Positions 8,466-16,483 of a stretch of 42,313 nt of DNA are shown one piece after another. How positions within the stretch are numbered: position 1 is the first letter of the stretch; each line of letters starts with the position of its first letter. A model generated the notes under the pieces. The model worked only from the letters and a program-made list of their open reading frames with translations. It was not told the DNA's origin and ran no database searches. The DNA comes from Treponema sp. Its GTDB lineage: Bacteria > Spirochaetota > Spirochaetia > Treponematales > Treponemataceae. The position numbers were made by a program, and so were the translations under genes. The stretch spans positions 1-42,313 of the forward strand of contig JAEDJA010000021.1 in assembly GCA_016296575.1 (NCBI GenBank). Direction: 5' to 3'.

Positions 8466-9188
8466 TCATGCCACCACCAGAGGCACAAGAATGACAAAGA
8501 GTATCTCAAGAATAAGTGCCGGAAGGTAATTTGCCGTTTTAATTTTTTTAAGGTCCATAAGGTTAATACCAATCATGATGATGATACAACCTCCACAGCC
8601 AGTAAGTTCATTTAAAAGTTCTTCCGTTACGTAAGGCTGAATAAATATTGAAAGAAGTGTAAGTGCACCCTGATATACAAATATAGCCAGTGCCGAAAAT
8701 GCAGTTCCTCCCCCCATAGCAGCAGCAAAAGAGATTGCCATAAAACCGTCAAGAATAGATTTTGTAAAGATGATTGAATAATCTTTTTCTACACCAGCCT
8801 TAAATGAACCAATGATAGACATGGCACCAACGCAAAAAAGAACTGAAGCATTCAAAAAGGCGTAGGCAAAGTTCTGACTGGAGGAAGTTTTTTCCGTTTC
8901 GCTGCTGTTTTTTCCACGGTAAACAAATTTTTCCAGCCATCCACCTAAAGCAAGAATCTTGCCGTCAATATCCCAAAGAGTTCCCAAAAGACCGCCCATA
9001 ATCAGACTGAGAGCAAGATATACAACGTTCTGGTATTTAAAAGCCATCTGTATACCCATAACAACAGTAACTACACCAGCAGCAGTTTGAATTGATTCAG
9101 AATATTTTTCCGTGAAACGACTTTTCAAAAGAAGGCCAAGAATTGATCCTGCTATTACCGCAGCACAGTTTACAAATACAGCTAACAT
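8466..9188 (-). CDS. DUF554 family membrane protein
   Basis: 240 residues, about seven hydrophobic helices. The start (FVNCAAVIAGSILGLLL) and the internal GAMSIIGSFKAG and KSILDGFMAISFAAAMGGG blocks match the DUF554 (YdfK/YqgA) family of inner-membrane proteins, whose transport role is not established. The start is supported by GGAGT 7-8 bp before the ATG. The gene begins only about 10 bp after the T-tract of the tRNA-Leu terminator, so either read-through of that terminator or a promoter within the tRNA region drives it. Confidence 0.85.
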   Translation of the reverse strand: MLAVFVNCAAVIAGSILGLLLKSRFTEKYSESIQTAAGVVTVVMGIQMAFKYQNVVYLALSLIMGGLLGTLWDIDGKILALGGWLEKFVYRGKNSSETEKTSSSQNFAYAFLNASVLFCVGAMSIIGSFKAGVEKDYSIIFTKSILDGFMAISFAAAMGGGTAFSALAIFVYQGALTLLSIFIQPYVTEELLNELTGCGGCIIIMIGINLMDLKKIKTANYLPALILEILFVILVPLVVA

Positions 9189-9198
9189 CTTTTACTCC

Positions 9199-9231
9199 AA
9201 AAAAAAAAGGATTGCTTAAAAGCAATCCTTT
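9199..9231 (-). terminator. Rho-independent terminator of tRNA-Leu
   Basis: Stem AAAGGATTGCT (9206-9216) with AGCAATCCTTT (9221-9231) and a 4-nt loop. On the minus strand it runs into about ten T residues, which lead straight into the GGAG of the next gene. Confidence 0.8.
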
Positions 9232-9233
9232 GA

Positions 9234-9315
<82 letters not shown>

Positions 9316-9413
9316 AGAATGTGATAATATAATATAAAAAAGCGGAACTTGTGTCAATAGCAGAGCATAAGTTTTAAACAATTTTTAAAATTTTTTAAGC
9401 CCTGCCCGCTTAA

Positions 9414-11339
9414 TTATTCCTTAAAAAGACCTTCAATCTTATCTTTATAGATGTCATTGATTCTAAAGCGGCTTACTTCCTGTTTTGCAGAAAGTTCAAC
9501 ACCTACTTCAAAGTCTTTTGTAATGAGAGCAAACCGGTTGATGCGTTCATACATTTTAAAACCGTTTTTGCTTGAAATGAGATTTCCGATTTCACTTTCA
9601 TACAATTTTAAAATATCCTGACTTTCAAGGAGACTTTCGTATGTATCATACTGAATACCGTTTTCTGCGGCAAAATTGCGTACTTCATCACCATCAACAA
9701 GAATAAGTGCTCCAAGATATTTCATATCCTGACCAACAACTACAGCTGTTTTTATGTAACGAGATTCAGTAAGTTTTTGTTCAAGTGGAACAGGTTCAAC
9801 ATTTTCACCACCGCGAAGAACGATTGTATCCTTAACACGTCCACGAATTGAAAGTTCATCATGAATTGTAAGAATAGCAAGGTCTCCTGTATTGAGCCAT
9901 CCATCAACACTCATGGCTTTTTCAGTAAGATCTGGGCGTTTATAGTAACCCTTCATTACAGTGTCACCTTTAATCTGAAGAATACCTTCTTTACAGCGGC
10001 CCAAAACATAACCGTCTGCATCAACAATACGAGCTTTTACACCGCGGATAGGAGATCCAATTGTGCGGAAAATTGGAGCAGCCATTGGTCTTACAGCAAC
10101 TACAGGAGCTGTTTCGGTCATTCCGTAACCTTCAACAACCTTAACACCGATTGCCCAGAAGAATTCATCAATTACTTTTGGGAATGAACCACCACCGGCA
10201 ACACCACCACGGAAATTATTCCCAAGCATGGCCTTAATTTTTCGGAAAACAAGAAGATTTCCAAGCCATTTAAGAGGGAACAAAAGTGCCCAAGGAATAA
10301 TAAAGAGGAACCACCACATAACTGTTTTGTAGCTTGTATAACAGGCATTTTTTCGGAACATACAGCGGTGCATTCTTGAGTGAATTTTTGCAACTGCTAC
10401 AAAGAATGTAAACATCTTGTAAACAATTCCACCTGTTTTACGCATTTTTTTGATGATTCCATCGTAAACAGCCTCAAATACACGTGGGACAGCAGGAAGA
10501 ATATGTGGATTCATTGTCTTAAAGTCAGCAAGGAGGATTGAACCAACTGGTTTTGAATAAACAATTCCACATCCCTGAATTGTAATAACATATTCAACTT
10601 CACGTTCAAAAACATGCCATACAGGAAGAACAGAAAGAGCTTTTTCACCAGGATTCAAGTAGATTCGTTCCTGAAGTTCATCCAGCTGTGTAAGGAAATT
10701 GCGGTAAGTAAGCATTACTCCTTTTGGTGTTCCAGTTGTACCGGAAGTAAAGATGATTGTAGCAAGATCATCAGCCTTACCCTTTTCCATTTCATTTTCA
10801 ACACAGTCTTTATTTTCAATGCGGTATTTCTGTCCGTCGGATACAAGACCTGCAAAAGTGTGAAGAGTGATTTTTTCTTTATCGCAGAGAGCTTTCACAT
10901 CGTCTTTAACATCATCTGCAAGAACAATAATTACAGATACAGCAGGGATTTTATCATGAATGGAAAGAATTTTATTTACCTGGGAATTATTTTCTGCAAT
11001 AACAACTTTACTTTCTGTGAGTGAAAGAATTTTTTCAAGATCCACGAGAGTCGCATCACAACCACGTGGCACATCAACGGCACCAATGGCCATAACACCA
11101 AGGTCAGCCTGGAACCATTCAGGACGGTTATCAGAAATAAGGCCAACTGGATCTTCCCTTTTTACACCGATTGACATAAGGCCTGCACCAAAATCAAGAC
11201 CAGTCTGATACATATCACGGTAAGTAATAGGTTCAAATTCCCCGTTTTTCAGACGTCGGTACTGTGCATAGATTTCTGGCCATTTTTCTGCCGAATCTTT
11301 AAGCATTTTCGGGATTGTGTAATTCTCATCAAAAAACAT
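9414..11339 (-). CDS. Long-chain fatty-acid--CoA ligase (AMP-forming)
   Basis: 641 residues from the ATG at 11339, which has AGGAG 6 bp upstream; an in-frame ATG 15 bp further out overlaps that site and is unlikely to be used. The adenylate-forming motifs are in order: phosphate-binding loop TIIFTSGTTGTPKGVML, adenine-binding VVEGYGMTETAPVV, and ATP/hinge motifs WLNTGDLA and GRVKDTIVLRGGENVEP. A hydrophobic stretch near the middle (FLFIIPWALLFPLKWLG) is common in bacterial and eukaryotic long-chain ligases and suggests membrane contact. It activates fatty acids to acyl-CoA via acyl-AMP. It is transcribed alone, and the upstream 360 bp hold no gene. Confidence 0.9.
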   Translation of the reverse strand: MFFDENYTIPKMLKDSAEKWPEIYAQYRRLKNGEFEPITYRDMYQTGLDFGAGLMSIGVKREDPVGLISDNRPEWFQADLGVMAIGAVDVPRGCDATLVDLEKILSLTESKVVIAENNSQVNKILSIHDKIPAVSVIIVLADDVKDDVKALCDKEKITLHTFAGLVSDGQKYRIENKDCVENEMEKGKADDLATIIFTSGTTGTPKGVMLTYRNFLTQLDELQERIYLNPGEKALSVLPVWHVFEREVEYVITIQGCGIVYSKPVGSILLADFKTMNPHILPAVPRVFEAVYDGIIKKMRKTGGIVYKMFTFFVAVAKIHSRMHRCMFRKNACYTSYKTVMWWFLFIIPWALLFPLKWLGNLLVFRKIKAMLGNNFRGGVAGGGSFPKVIDEFFWAIGVKVVEGYGMTETAPVVAVRPMAAPIFRTIGSPIRGVKARIVDADGYVLGRCKEGILQIKGDTVMKGYYKRPDLTEKAMSVDGWLNTGDLAILTIHDELSIRGRVKDTIVLRGGENVEPVPLEQKLTESRYIKTAVVVGQDMKYLGALILVDGDEVRNFAAENGIQYDTYESLLESQDILKLYESEIGNLISSKNGFKMYERINRFALITKDFEVGVELSAKQEVSRFRINDIYKDKIEGLFKE

Positions 11340-11517
11340 TAAAATCTCCTGCATTCGACTTGAAACAAATGAATGACATTTTTAATAAATTTTGTCAGAA
11401 TAAAATTATATTGTAGGTTTCTGTATCTGTCAAGAAAAGAAATTAACTAACTGATTATTGACTAATTCGTAAGGGATTTTGTCCAAGGAATATGAAGCTT
11501 CAGAAACAAGCTCAAGA

Positions 11518-11590
11518 ACCACCCTTCGACAAGCTCAGGATACCACCCTTCGACAAGCTCAGGATACCACCCTTCGACATGGCTCAGGGA
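11518..11590. repeat. Tandem 24-bp repeat, three units, CCTTCGACAAGCTCAGG type
   Basis: Units at 11518-11541 and 11542-11565 are identical. The third (11566-11590) is diverged, with ATGG replacing AAG. A decayed unit precedes them. The core CCTTCGACAAGCTCAGG recurs at 13709-13830. The surrounding 11340-11701 is otherwise non-coding. Confidence 0.85.
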
Positions 11591-11638
11591 CCGTAAACTC
11601 AACCACCGTAATGCAAACTTATTGGACAGTCCCTTTTT
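11546..11638. repeat. 93-bp direct repeat, copy 1 (left boundary of cassette island)
   Basis: Matches 13781-13873 with two mismatches (11568 and 11630). It contains the motif CAACCACCGTAATGCAAAC and ends TTATTGGACAG followed by a C/T run. A partial third copy lies at 16484-16509. Confidence 0.85.
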
Positions 11639-11668
11639 AAATTTAAGGATTTTTATTGAAAAATACAG

Positions 11669-11674
11669 TATAAT
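11669..11674 (+). promoter_or_regulatory. -10 box ahead of the DUF4160/DUF2442 pair
   Basis: TATAAT 28 bp before the ATG at 11702; the -35 position (AGGATT, 17 bp upstream) is weak. Confidence 0.35.
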
Positions 11675-11701
11675 AATTCCATAAAACTGAAGGAGACTAC
11701 C

Positions 11702-11960
11702 ATGCCAAGCATTAGCAAATTCTTTGGAATTACAATTTTATATGTACAAGAAAGACCATAATCCGCCGCATTTTCATGCGTTATTCAATGGAGAAGATTG
11801 CATTGTAGATATAAACAAAGCTAAGGCAAAAGGAAAATTCCCTAAAGATAAAAAGAAAATTGTAGAAGCATGGGCTATAATTCATCAGAAAGAATTATTT
11901 GAATGCTGGGACTTGCTTTGTAAGGAAAACAAAGTAATGGAAATCGAACCATTAAAGTAA
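11702..11960 (+). pseudogene. DUF4160 protein gene with a one-base frameshift
   Basis: AAGGAG stands 6 bp before the ATG at 11702, and translation begins MPSISKFFGITI, the usual start of DUF4160 proteins. That frame then stops early. The rest of the family signature, MYKKDHNPPHFHALF, lies in the next frame. Removing one T from the four-T run at 11736-11739 would join the halves as FFGITIYMYKKDHNPPHFHA. The gene is therefore either inactivated, subject to slippage at the T run, or carries a sequence error. DUF4160 genes are typically paired with DUF2442 genes, as here, in a two-gene unit often treated as toxin-antitoxin-like. Without the first 12 residues the remaining 78-residue frame has no good start. 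Confidence 0.75.
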
Positions 11961-11972
11961 TGGAGGTGTTAT

Positions 11973-12227
11973 ATGTTCAAATGGGCTGTTATTGATGTTG
12001 AGCCAAGACCAGATTATACGCTTCTAATAACTTTTGCAAAAGGGAAAAAGAGAATTTTTGATTGTAAGAAATTTCTTTTTGACGAAGATTATGCAAAAGA
12101 ATTAAAAAATATTGATTTATTCATGAAAGCAAAAGCCGACCATTACACTGTTATGTGGACTGATGAATTAGATATTAGTCCAGAATATTTGTATGAAAAC
12201 AGTGTGAAAGAAAAGAATTTCGCCTAA
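11973..12227 (+). CDS. DUF2442 family protein
   Basis: 84 residues, with GGAGG before the ATG and 12 bp after the DUF4160 frame ends. The pattern PRPDYTLLITFAKGKKRIFDC followed by a hydrophobic patch and a late W-x-D-E-L-D-I-S-P-E-YLYE is typical of DUF2442 (quoted with P omitted where over length). These small proteins accompany DUF4160 proteins in cassette arrays and near mobile elements; their molecular role is not settled. Because its partner is frameshifted here, this member may be orphaned. Confidence 0.8.
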   Translation: MFKWAVIDVEPRPDYTLLITFAKGKKRIFDCKKFLFDEDYAKELKNIDLFMKAKADHYTVMWTDELDISPEYLYENSVKEKNFA

Positions 12228-12250
12228 CACAATTTTCAAAGCCGACAAAC
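12222..12250 (+). repeat. Cassette-end-like motif 1 (attC-like left arm, truncated)
   Basis: CGCCTAACACAATTTTC then AAAGCCGAC just after the DUF2442 stop. The layout (CCTAACA, then TTCAA-GCCGAC) resembles the left arm of integron attC sites. The right arm is missing because the transposase remnant begins here. Confidence 0.4.
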
Positions 12251-12252
12251 CG

Positions 12253-12513
12253 CTTGAGTTGAGGACTGCATTCGTGCAGTTGTTTATGGGAATGAGACGT
12301 TGCAAGGACACCAAGTCTTGGCGGATGATGCAGCGTTATGAATATATGAAAAAAAATAAGGGTTCTGGAAAATCAATAATTTCCGGAGCAAGAAAAACAG
12401 CAGAGATTGTGTGGGCGTTGCTCACAGCAAAAACAGAGTTTGATTCAGCAAAGATGACAGGTATTTATAAACCAATGAACCTTCTTGAACAGGCTTTGGC
12501 TGCTGCTAATTAA
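12253..12513 (+). pseudogene. IS110-family-type transposase, C-terminal remnant
   Basis: The frame encodes LRTAFVQLFMGMRR, YEYMKKNKGSGKSIISGARK and TAEIVWALLTAKTEF. This resembles the C-terminal end of IS110/IS116-type transposases, where a lysine/glycine-rich segment precedes ARK and a hydrophobic helix. Only ~85 codons remain, the catalytic DEDD part is absent and no natural start is evident. It begins within what looks like a cassette-end motif, so insertion of the element and later deletion probably truncated both. Family assignment is from pattern only. Confidence 0.55.
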
Positions 12514-12561
12514 ATAGATATAGAAAGTCGACTTGCTCGTTGACTTTTTATGGGAGGAAAA

Positions 12562-13665
12562 ATGAAATTAAAAAACGCCTTGATAATCTTTTGTTTAAGT
12601 ATTGTATTTATAGGATGTAAATCAACAGAAATTGATGAATTGAAAAAAATAAATGGATCAATAGAAAAATATAATAATTATCTTTTTTCAGAAAATGTAA
12701 AATTATCAAATTCTATAAAAGAGCTGGAAATAGATATTAGCTATCTTAAATCAGAAAATTTAAAATTATCTAATTCTATAAAAGTGCTGGAAAATGAAAA
12801 TAGTGAACTAAAGATTATAAAAGATGAAAAAACCTTTAGTCCACCTGAATATGTATCTGATTTTAAAATAAATACAATTGTAGAATCAGTTTTAGAAGAT
12901 TTTCATTATGAATTTCCTGAAATAATAAAATTAGATTATGTACAAAATAATACTTATAATATATCTAATTTTTCAGAAGAAGAAAAACAGTTTTATGAAA
13001 ATTATGTCGGTTGTTATTTACATAAAAATCAGCTAACAAAAGAGTACCTGACATCTCATTTACCAGAATTTTATATTAAATTCATAAAAAATGATATTGT
13101 GTTTTGGGGATTTTACAAATCAACAAATGGAATTTATTATAGTGATGAAGATAAAAAATTTCATGATTATGATACTTATTCAGGTATGTCAATAGATAAT
13201 CTTTCAGAATATAGTTCGCCTTATTTGGACCAGAATAAATACGTAAAATTTACAGATTATGAAATTATAGAAAATTTCGTAAAAGAAAAAAAACAAAAAA
13301 TGAATCGAAAACCTTTGAGTAAAATCGAAGAAAATAAAATACGTGAAGTTTTAATTGGTTTTTATTCTCTCCTTGGTCAAAAAAGTTTTAACACATTATT
13401 AGATACATATTTCATTACGGATATTAATAGAGAAGAATATTTACAAGCTTTATTAAGTTCTTATAGAGATTTGGAATATCACAATCACTCATTTGATATT
13501 TATATAAATACTTTCTTCAAGGACAACATTGAAGATTACGATGAAGATACGATCTTTGTTGAGTTTAAATATTTTAATCCTATAGACTATGCTAGTTTCG
13601 CCATAAAAAAAATAAATAACCAATTTAAAATTCTGAAGTATTATGCTATATATGATGGGCAATAG
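12562..13665 (+). CDS. Coiled-coil lipoprotein, unknown function
   Basis: 367 residues from the ATG at 12562, preceded by GGGAGG; the ATG at 12550 precedes that site and is unlikely. The signal peptide ends in a lipobox, FIGC (about residue 19). Residues 20-85 form a coiled coil in which a segment with KLSNSIK and a following E-L-E or L-E-N is repeated twice about 22 residues apart (SENVKLSNSIKELE, then SENLKLSNSIKVLE). This reflects an internal DNA duplication of about 66 bp. The remaining ~280 residues are mostly polar alpha/beta with many Asp, Tyr and Asn and no recognised motif. It is a single-gene cargo unit of the island, with distinctly AT-rich codon use. Confidence 0.65.
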   Translation: MKLKNALIIFCLSIVFIGCKSTEIDELKKINGSIEKYNNYLFSENVKLSNSIKELEIDISYLKSENLKLSNSIKVLENENSELKIIKDEKTFSPPEYVSDFKINTIVESVLEDFHYEFPEIIKLDYVQNNTYNISNFSEEEKQFYENYVGCYLHKNQLTKEYLTSHLPEFYIKFIKNDIVFWGFYKSTNGIYYSDEDKKFHDYDTYSGMSIDNLSEYSSPYLDQNKYVKFTDYEIIENFVKEKKQKMNRKPLSKIEENKIREVLIGFYSLLGQKSFNTLLDTYFITDINREEYLQALLSSYRDLEYHNHSFDIYINTFFKDNIEDYDEDTIFVEFKYFNPIDYASFAIKKINNQFKILKYYAIYDGQ

Positions 13666-13676
13666 TTTATAAAATT

Positions 13677-13701
13677 CGTGTAACACAGGTTCAAAACTGG
13701 C
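13677..13701 (+). repeat. Cassette-end-like motif 2
   Basis: CGTGTAACACAGG then TTCAAAACTGGC, immediately after the lipoprotein gene. Same order of blocks as the motif at 12222. A block of CTTCGAC...CTCAGG repeats (13705-13830) interrupts it. Confidence 0.35.
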
Positions 13702-13708
13702 ACAGGCT

Positions 13709-13830
13709 CAGGAACCACCCTTCGACGGGCTCAGGAACCACCTGTCGAAATGACTGCTACACTAAATATGGTGGTTTCGCCCCTTCGACAAGCTCAGGAT
13801 ACGACCCTTCGACATGGCTCAGGGACCGTA
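13709..13830. repeat. Second cluster of CCTTCGAC-n-GCTCAGG repeats
   Basis: Four recognisable units around 13718, 13741 (degenerate), 13781 and 13804, partly overlapping the second 93-bp repeat. They are the same type as the tandem array at 11518. Confidence 0.7.
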
Positions 13831-13873
13831 AACTCAACCACCGTAATGCAAACTTATTGGACAGCCCCTTTTT
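13781..13873. repeat. 93-bp direct repeat, copy 2
   Basis: Copy of 11546-11638, offset 2235 bp, two mismatches. It separates the DUF4160-to-lipoprotein segment from the mazEF unit. Confidence 0.85.
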
Positions 13874-13885
13874 GTATATTTTAGC

Positions 13886-13915
13886 TTGACAGCAAAGATA
13901 TACAATGTATATACT
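13886..13915 (+). promoter_or_regulatory. mazEF promoter with overlapping palindromic operator
   Basis: -35 TTGACA at 13886-13891 and -10 TATACT at 13910-13915 (18 bp spacing; TATATA at 13908 is an alternative). A perfect inverted repeat ATATAC-AAT-GTATAT at 13898-13912 covers the spacer and -10. This is the expected place for autorepression by the antitoxin or antitoxin-toxin complex. Confidence 0.65.
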
Positions 13916-13935
13916 TAACTTATGGGGGTAGCATT

Positions 13936-14169
13936 ATGGAAGCTGTAGTTCAGAAATGGGGTAACAGCCTCGGTTTTAGAATTCCGTCACTTTGGGCAAA
14001 AGAAAACAATGTAAAGAACGGCAGTAAAATTGAAGTAATCGCTGAAAAAGGAAAAATGGTAATTCTTCCTCAAAAAAAAACTCTTGATGATATGCTGGAT
14101 ATGGTTACTTCAGAAAACATTCATTCAGAAATATCAACTGGCAGTTCGGTAGGCAATGAAGAATGGTAA
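13936..14169 (+). CDS. mazE: MazE-type antitoxin (AbrB/SpoVT-like fold)
   Basis: 77 residues. The N-terminal half, VVQKWGNSLGFRIPSLWAKE, is the swapped-hairpin DNA-binding domain of MazE/ChpR antitoxins, and the acidic, flexible C-terminus would wrap around MazF. The ATG follows GGGGGT at a suitable distance. Its product should neutralise MazF and bind the palindrome over its own promoter. The gene overlaps mazF by 7 bp, the usual coupling that keeps antitoxin in excess. Confidence 0.85.
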   Translation: MEAVVQKWGNSLGFRIPSLWAKENNVKNGSKIEVIAEKGKMVILPQKKTLDDMLDMVTSENIHSEISTGSSVGNEEW

Positions 14170-14501
14170 ATTTAAATTATGTTCCTGAAAAAGGCGATTT
14201 AGTCTGGCTCGATTTTAATCCGCAAGCAGGACATGAACAAAAAGGTCGCCGCCCTGCAATTTGTATATCTCAGAAAAAATACAATCAAAAAATTGGACTT
14301 GCTCTATTCTGCCCTATAACAAGCCATATCAAGGGATATCCTTTTGAAATTGTATTGGACAATCATTCAATAAATGGTTGCATCTTAAGCGATCAGGTAA
14401 AAAATCTTGATTATAGACAAAGAAACTGTGATTTTATAGAAAAAGCGACAGAAGAGGAAATTAATTCTGTTGTAGATAATATAAAACTGTTATTAGAATA
14501 G
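14163..14501 (+). CDS. mazF: MazF-type endoribonuclease toxin
   Basis: 112 residues, normal for the family. GDLVWLDFNPQAGHEQKGRRP is the MazF/PemK signature near residue 11 (the conserved Gly-His-Glu-Gln and RRP are present), followed by CPITSHIKGYPFEI and a C-terminal ILSDQVKNLDYRQR strand. MazF toxins cut mRNA at short sequences. Which sequence this one cuts cannot be told from the gene. Translation is coupled to mazE. The pair forms one cargo unit of the island. Confidence 0.88.
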   Translation: MVNLNYVPEKGDLVWLDFNPQAGHEQKGRRPAICISQKKYNQKIGLALFCPITSHIKGYPFEIVLDNHSINGCILSDQVKNLDYRQRNCDFIEKATEEEINSVVDNIKLLLE

Positions 14502-14502
14502 T

Positions 14503-14559
14503 CGCCTACCAAGAAGTTCAAAACCGGTATGCGGTTTATGTAAATGTTTTTTGGATGCC
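14503..14559 (+). repeat. Cassette-end-like motif 3 (possible complete attC-like site)
   Basis: CGCCTACC, then AAGAAGTTCAAAACCG, 5-nt loop, CGGTTT and a further ~22 bp ending TTTTTTGGATGCC. The inner arms AAACCG/CGGTTT pair. The stretch CTACCAAGAAGTTCAAAACC is repeated at 16438. The outer arm pairing is poor, so this is a weak attC candidate. Confidence 0.4.
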
Positions 14560-14655
14560 CGCTACTTGAGGGCTTGTTTGGAAATTCTATAATATGGACT
14601 TTAGTTATATAAATTTTTTGTAAAATTTGATATATTTAAAAAGTTGAGAGGAAAT

Positions 14656-15555
14656 ATGTTTCAGAACTTCTTAAATAAAATCTTAGAGTTTTCAAACAAC
14701 GGTTCTTTTAAGGAACAGACGAAGAAAGTTATTGAATATGTAGATTCCTTATCTGATAATGATATAAAAATAATCGTAAAAGAAATCGGAACTATTCCAG
14801 AATGTATAAAAGCAAGCTCCTCTGAAGAAAAACTCTTTTCAAAATCCTCTGATGTTATTTTGGCACGATGTTTTAGAATGTTAGGACTAAAATCAAAAGC
14901 TGTAGCAGAACGTGCCGACAGTGCAGATGTAATCGCAGAGAGTTTTTATCATAAATATAGTTTAGTTGCTGATGCAAAATGCTTTAGAATGAGTCGAACA
15001 GCTAAAAATCAAAAGGATTTTAAGGTAGCAGCTTTAAGTAATTGGCGTGGGGGAGAAAATGAATATGCAGTTTTAGTCTCTCCGTACTTTCAATATCCGA
15101 AATCAGAGAGTCAAATATATAAAACGGCTTTAGACGACAATGTATGCTTATTTGCATGGGAACATATTTCAATTCTCTTGGATAATAACATTTCTGAAAA
15201 TGAAAATTTTTCTCTAGAAACAATTTGGAATAGCTCATCAATGCTTGTCAGGGATTCTAAGATTTCTTATGAAAATGCAAAATGTTGTTTCCTTCCTAAA
15301 ATCAATTCTTTTGTAGCAAAAAAATTAGGTATGGATATTTCTTCATTCTTAAAACTCTTAAATGAGCAAAAATTAATTATTGTAAAACGTGGCAGTTTGG
15401 AACTTGCCTATTGCGAAGATAAAATTGAAGAAATAAAAAAATATACGCATGAACAGGCAATTTCTGAACTGATAAAAGAAACAAAATTAGAAGAGAAAAT
15501 TTCTGTAATTAATTCTTATCTGTCAGGTTTAGGAGATGTTGATGAACAGAGTTGA
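14656..15555 (+). CDS. HindIII-like type II restriction endonuclease
   Basis: 300 residues, the same length as R.HindIII, which I recall as very similar in the centre: LVADAKCFRMSRTAKNQKDF here. The PD-(D/E)XK-like active site is visible as D91 in SADVIAES and D106-x-K108 in VADAK, with the spacing known for HindIII. It would cut unmethylated AAGCTT. The start is the ATG at 14656 with GAGAGG upstream; the TTG at 14644 lies before that site. The gene overlaps the methyltransferase gene by 14 bp. Specificity is inferred from similarity. Confidence 0.85.
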   Translation: MFQNFLNKILEFSNNGSFKEQTKKVIEYVDSLSDNDIKIIVKEIGTIPECIKASSSEEKLFSKSSDVILARCFRMLGLKSKAVAERADSADVIAESFYHKYSLVADAKCFRMSRTAKNQKDFKVAALSNWRGGENEYAVLVSPYFQYPKSESQIYKTALDDNVCLFAWEHISILLDNNISENENFSLETIWNSSSMLVRDSKISYENAKCCFLPKINSFVAKKLGMDISSFLKLLNEQKLIIVKRGSLELAYCEDKIEEIKKYTHEQAISELIKETKLEEKISVINSYLSGLGDVDEQS

Positions 15556-16429
15556 ACTTGGAGATTCTCTCGAATTAATAAAGACTCTTGATGATGAATC
15601 AATTCATCTTATTCTTTCTGATATTCCCTATGGGATTAATTATGATGAATGGGATGTCCTTCATAATAATACAAACAGTGCCTTGTTGGGTTCTAGTCCT
15701 GCACAAGCAAAAAGTACCGTTTTTAAAAGTCGTGGTAAGCCTTTAAATGGCTGGTCAGAAGCAGATAAGAAAATTTCAAAAGAATATTATGAATGGTGTT
15801 TAAAATGGGCTCCTGATTGGTATAGAGTATTAAAACCCGGTGCAAGTTGTTTTATTTTCGCAGGTAGAAGAATGGCTCATCGTTGCATATGTGCTATGGA
15901 AGATTCAGGCTTTATTTTTAAAGATATGATTTCTTGGGAAAAAGATGCAGCTGCTTATCGCGCACAAAGAGTAAGCTGTGTTTTTGACAGGAGAAATGAC
16001 ACTGAAAATTCTCAAAAATGGGAAGGTTGGAAAATTGGAAATCTAAGACCCCTTTTTGAACCCATACTTTGGTTTATGAAACCGTATCCAATCGGAGGAA
16101 CACTTACTGATAACATAATTAATTATGAAGTAGGCGGTTATAATGAAGCTGCATTAAAGCAATCCGATACGCTAAATTCTGGTCTTGAAATTTGTTCCAA
16201 TATATTAAAAATAAAAACCGAAGCTTCTGATAGAGGTTTACACCCTACACAAAAAGCTGTTTCATTAATGGAAACATTGATTAAATTAGTTACTAAAGAA
16301 AAGCAAGTTGTTTTAGATCCTTTTTGTGGTTGTGGAACAACTTTAGTTGCAGCAAAAAATCTGAATCGGGAATATATAGGTTTTGAAATCAACAAAACTT
16401 ACTACAATAACATTCTTAAACGCTTATAG
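15542..16429 (+). CDS. HindIII-like type II DNA adenine methyltransferase
   Basis: 295 residues. The catalytic motif IV is SDIPYG (a DPPY variant) near residue 28 and the S-adenosylmethionine-binding motif LDPFCGCGTTLVAA is near the C-terminus. This order defines the beta class of N6-adenine methyltransferases to which M.HindIII belongs. HPTQKAVSLME lies between them. I prefer the ATG at 15542 because AGGAG at 15531-15535 lies 6 bp before it, whereas the ATG at 15536 directly abuts that site. It protects AAGCTT from the partner endonuclease. Having the methylase downstream and translationally overlapping is unusual in timing terms, since the nuclease is read first. Confidence 0.87.
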   Translation: MNRVELGDSLELIKTLDDESIHLILSDIPYGINYDEWDVLHNNTNSALLGSSPAQAKSTVFKSRGKPLNGWSEADKKISKEYYEWCLKWAPDWYRVLKPGASCFIFAGRRMAHRCICAMEDSGFIFKDMISWEKDAAAYRAQRVSCVFDRRNDTENSQKWEGWKIGNLRPLFEPILWFMKPYPIGGTLTDNIINYEVGGYNEAALKQSDTLNSGLEICSNILKIKTEASDRGLHPTQKAVSLMETLIKLVTKEKQVVLDPFCGCGTTLVAAKNLNREYIGFEINKTYYNNILKRL

Positions 16430-16435
16430 CAAAAT

Positions 16436-16460
16436 CCCTACCAAGAAGTTCAAAACCGAC
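16436..16460 (+). repeat. Cassette-end-like motif 4
   Basis: CCCTACCAAGAAG then TTCAAAACCGAC right after the methyltransferase stop. It shares 22 identical bases (16437-16458) with the motif after mazF (14505-14526). Confidence 0.45.
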
Positions 16461-16483
16461 ACGCTGTCAAGCCGTGCCACCGA

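Noticed and set aside
11518..11590. Short tandem repeats that might be a CRISPR array.
   Set aside because: The 24-bp units are directly joined without spacers and no cas genes are nearby.
12222..12300. Complete attC site after DUF2442.
   Set aside because: Only the left-arm pattern is convincing; the sequence to the right already encodes the transposase remnant.
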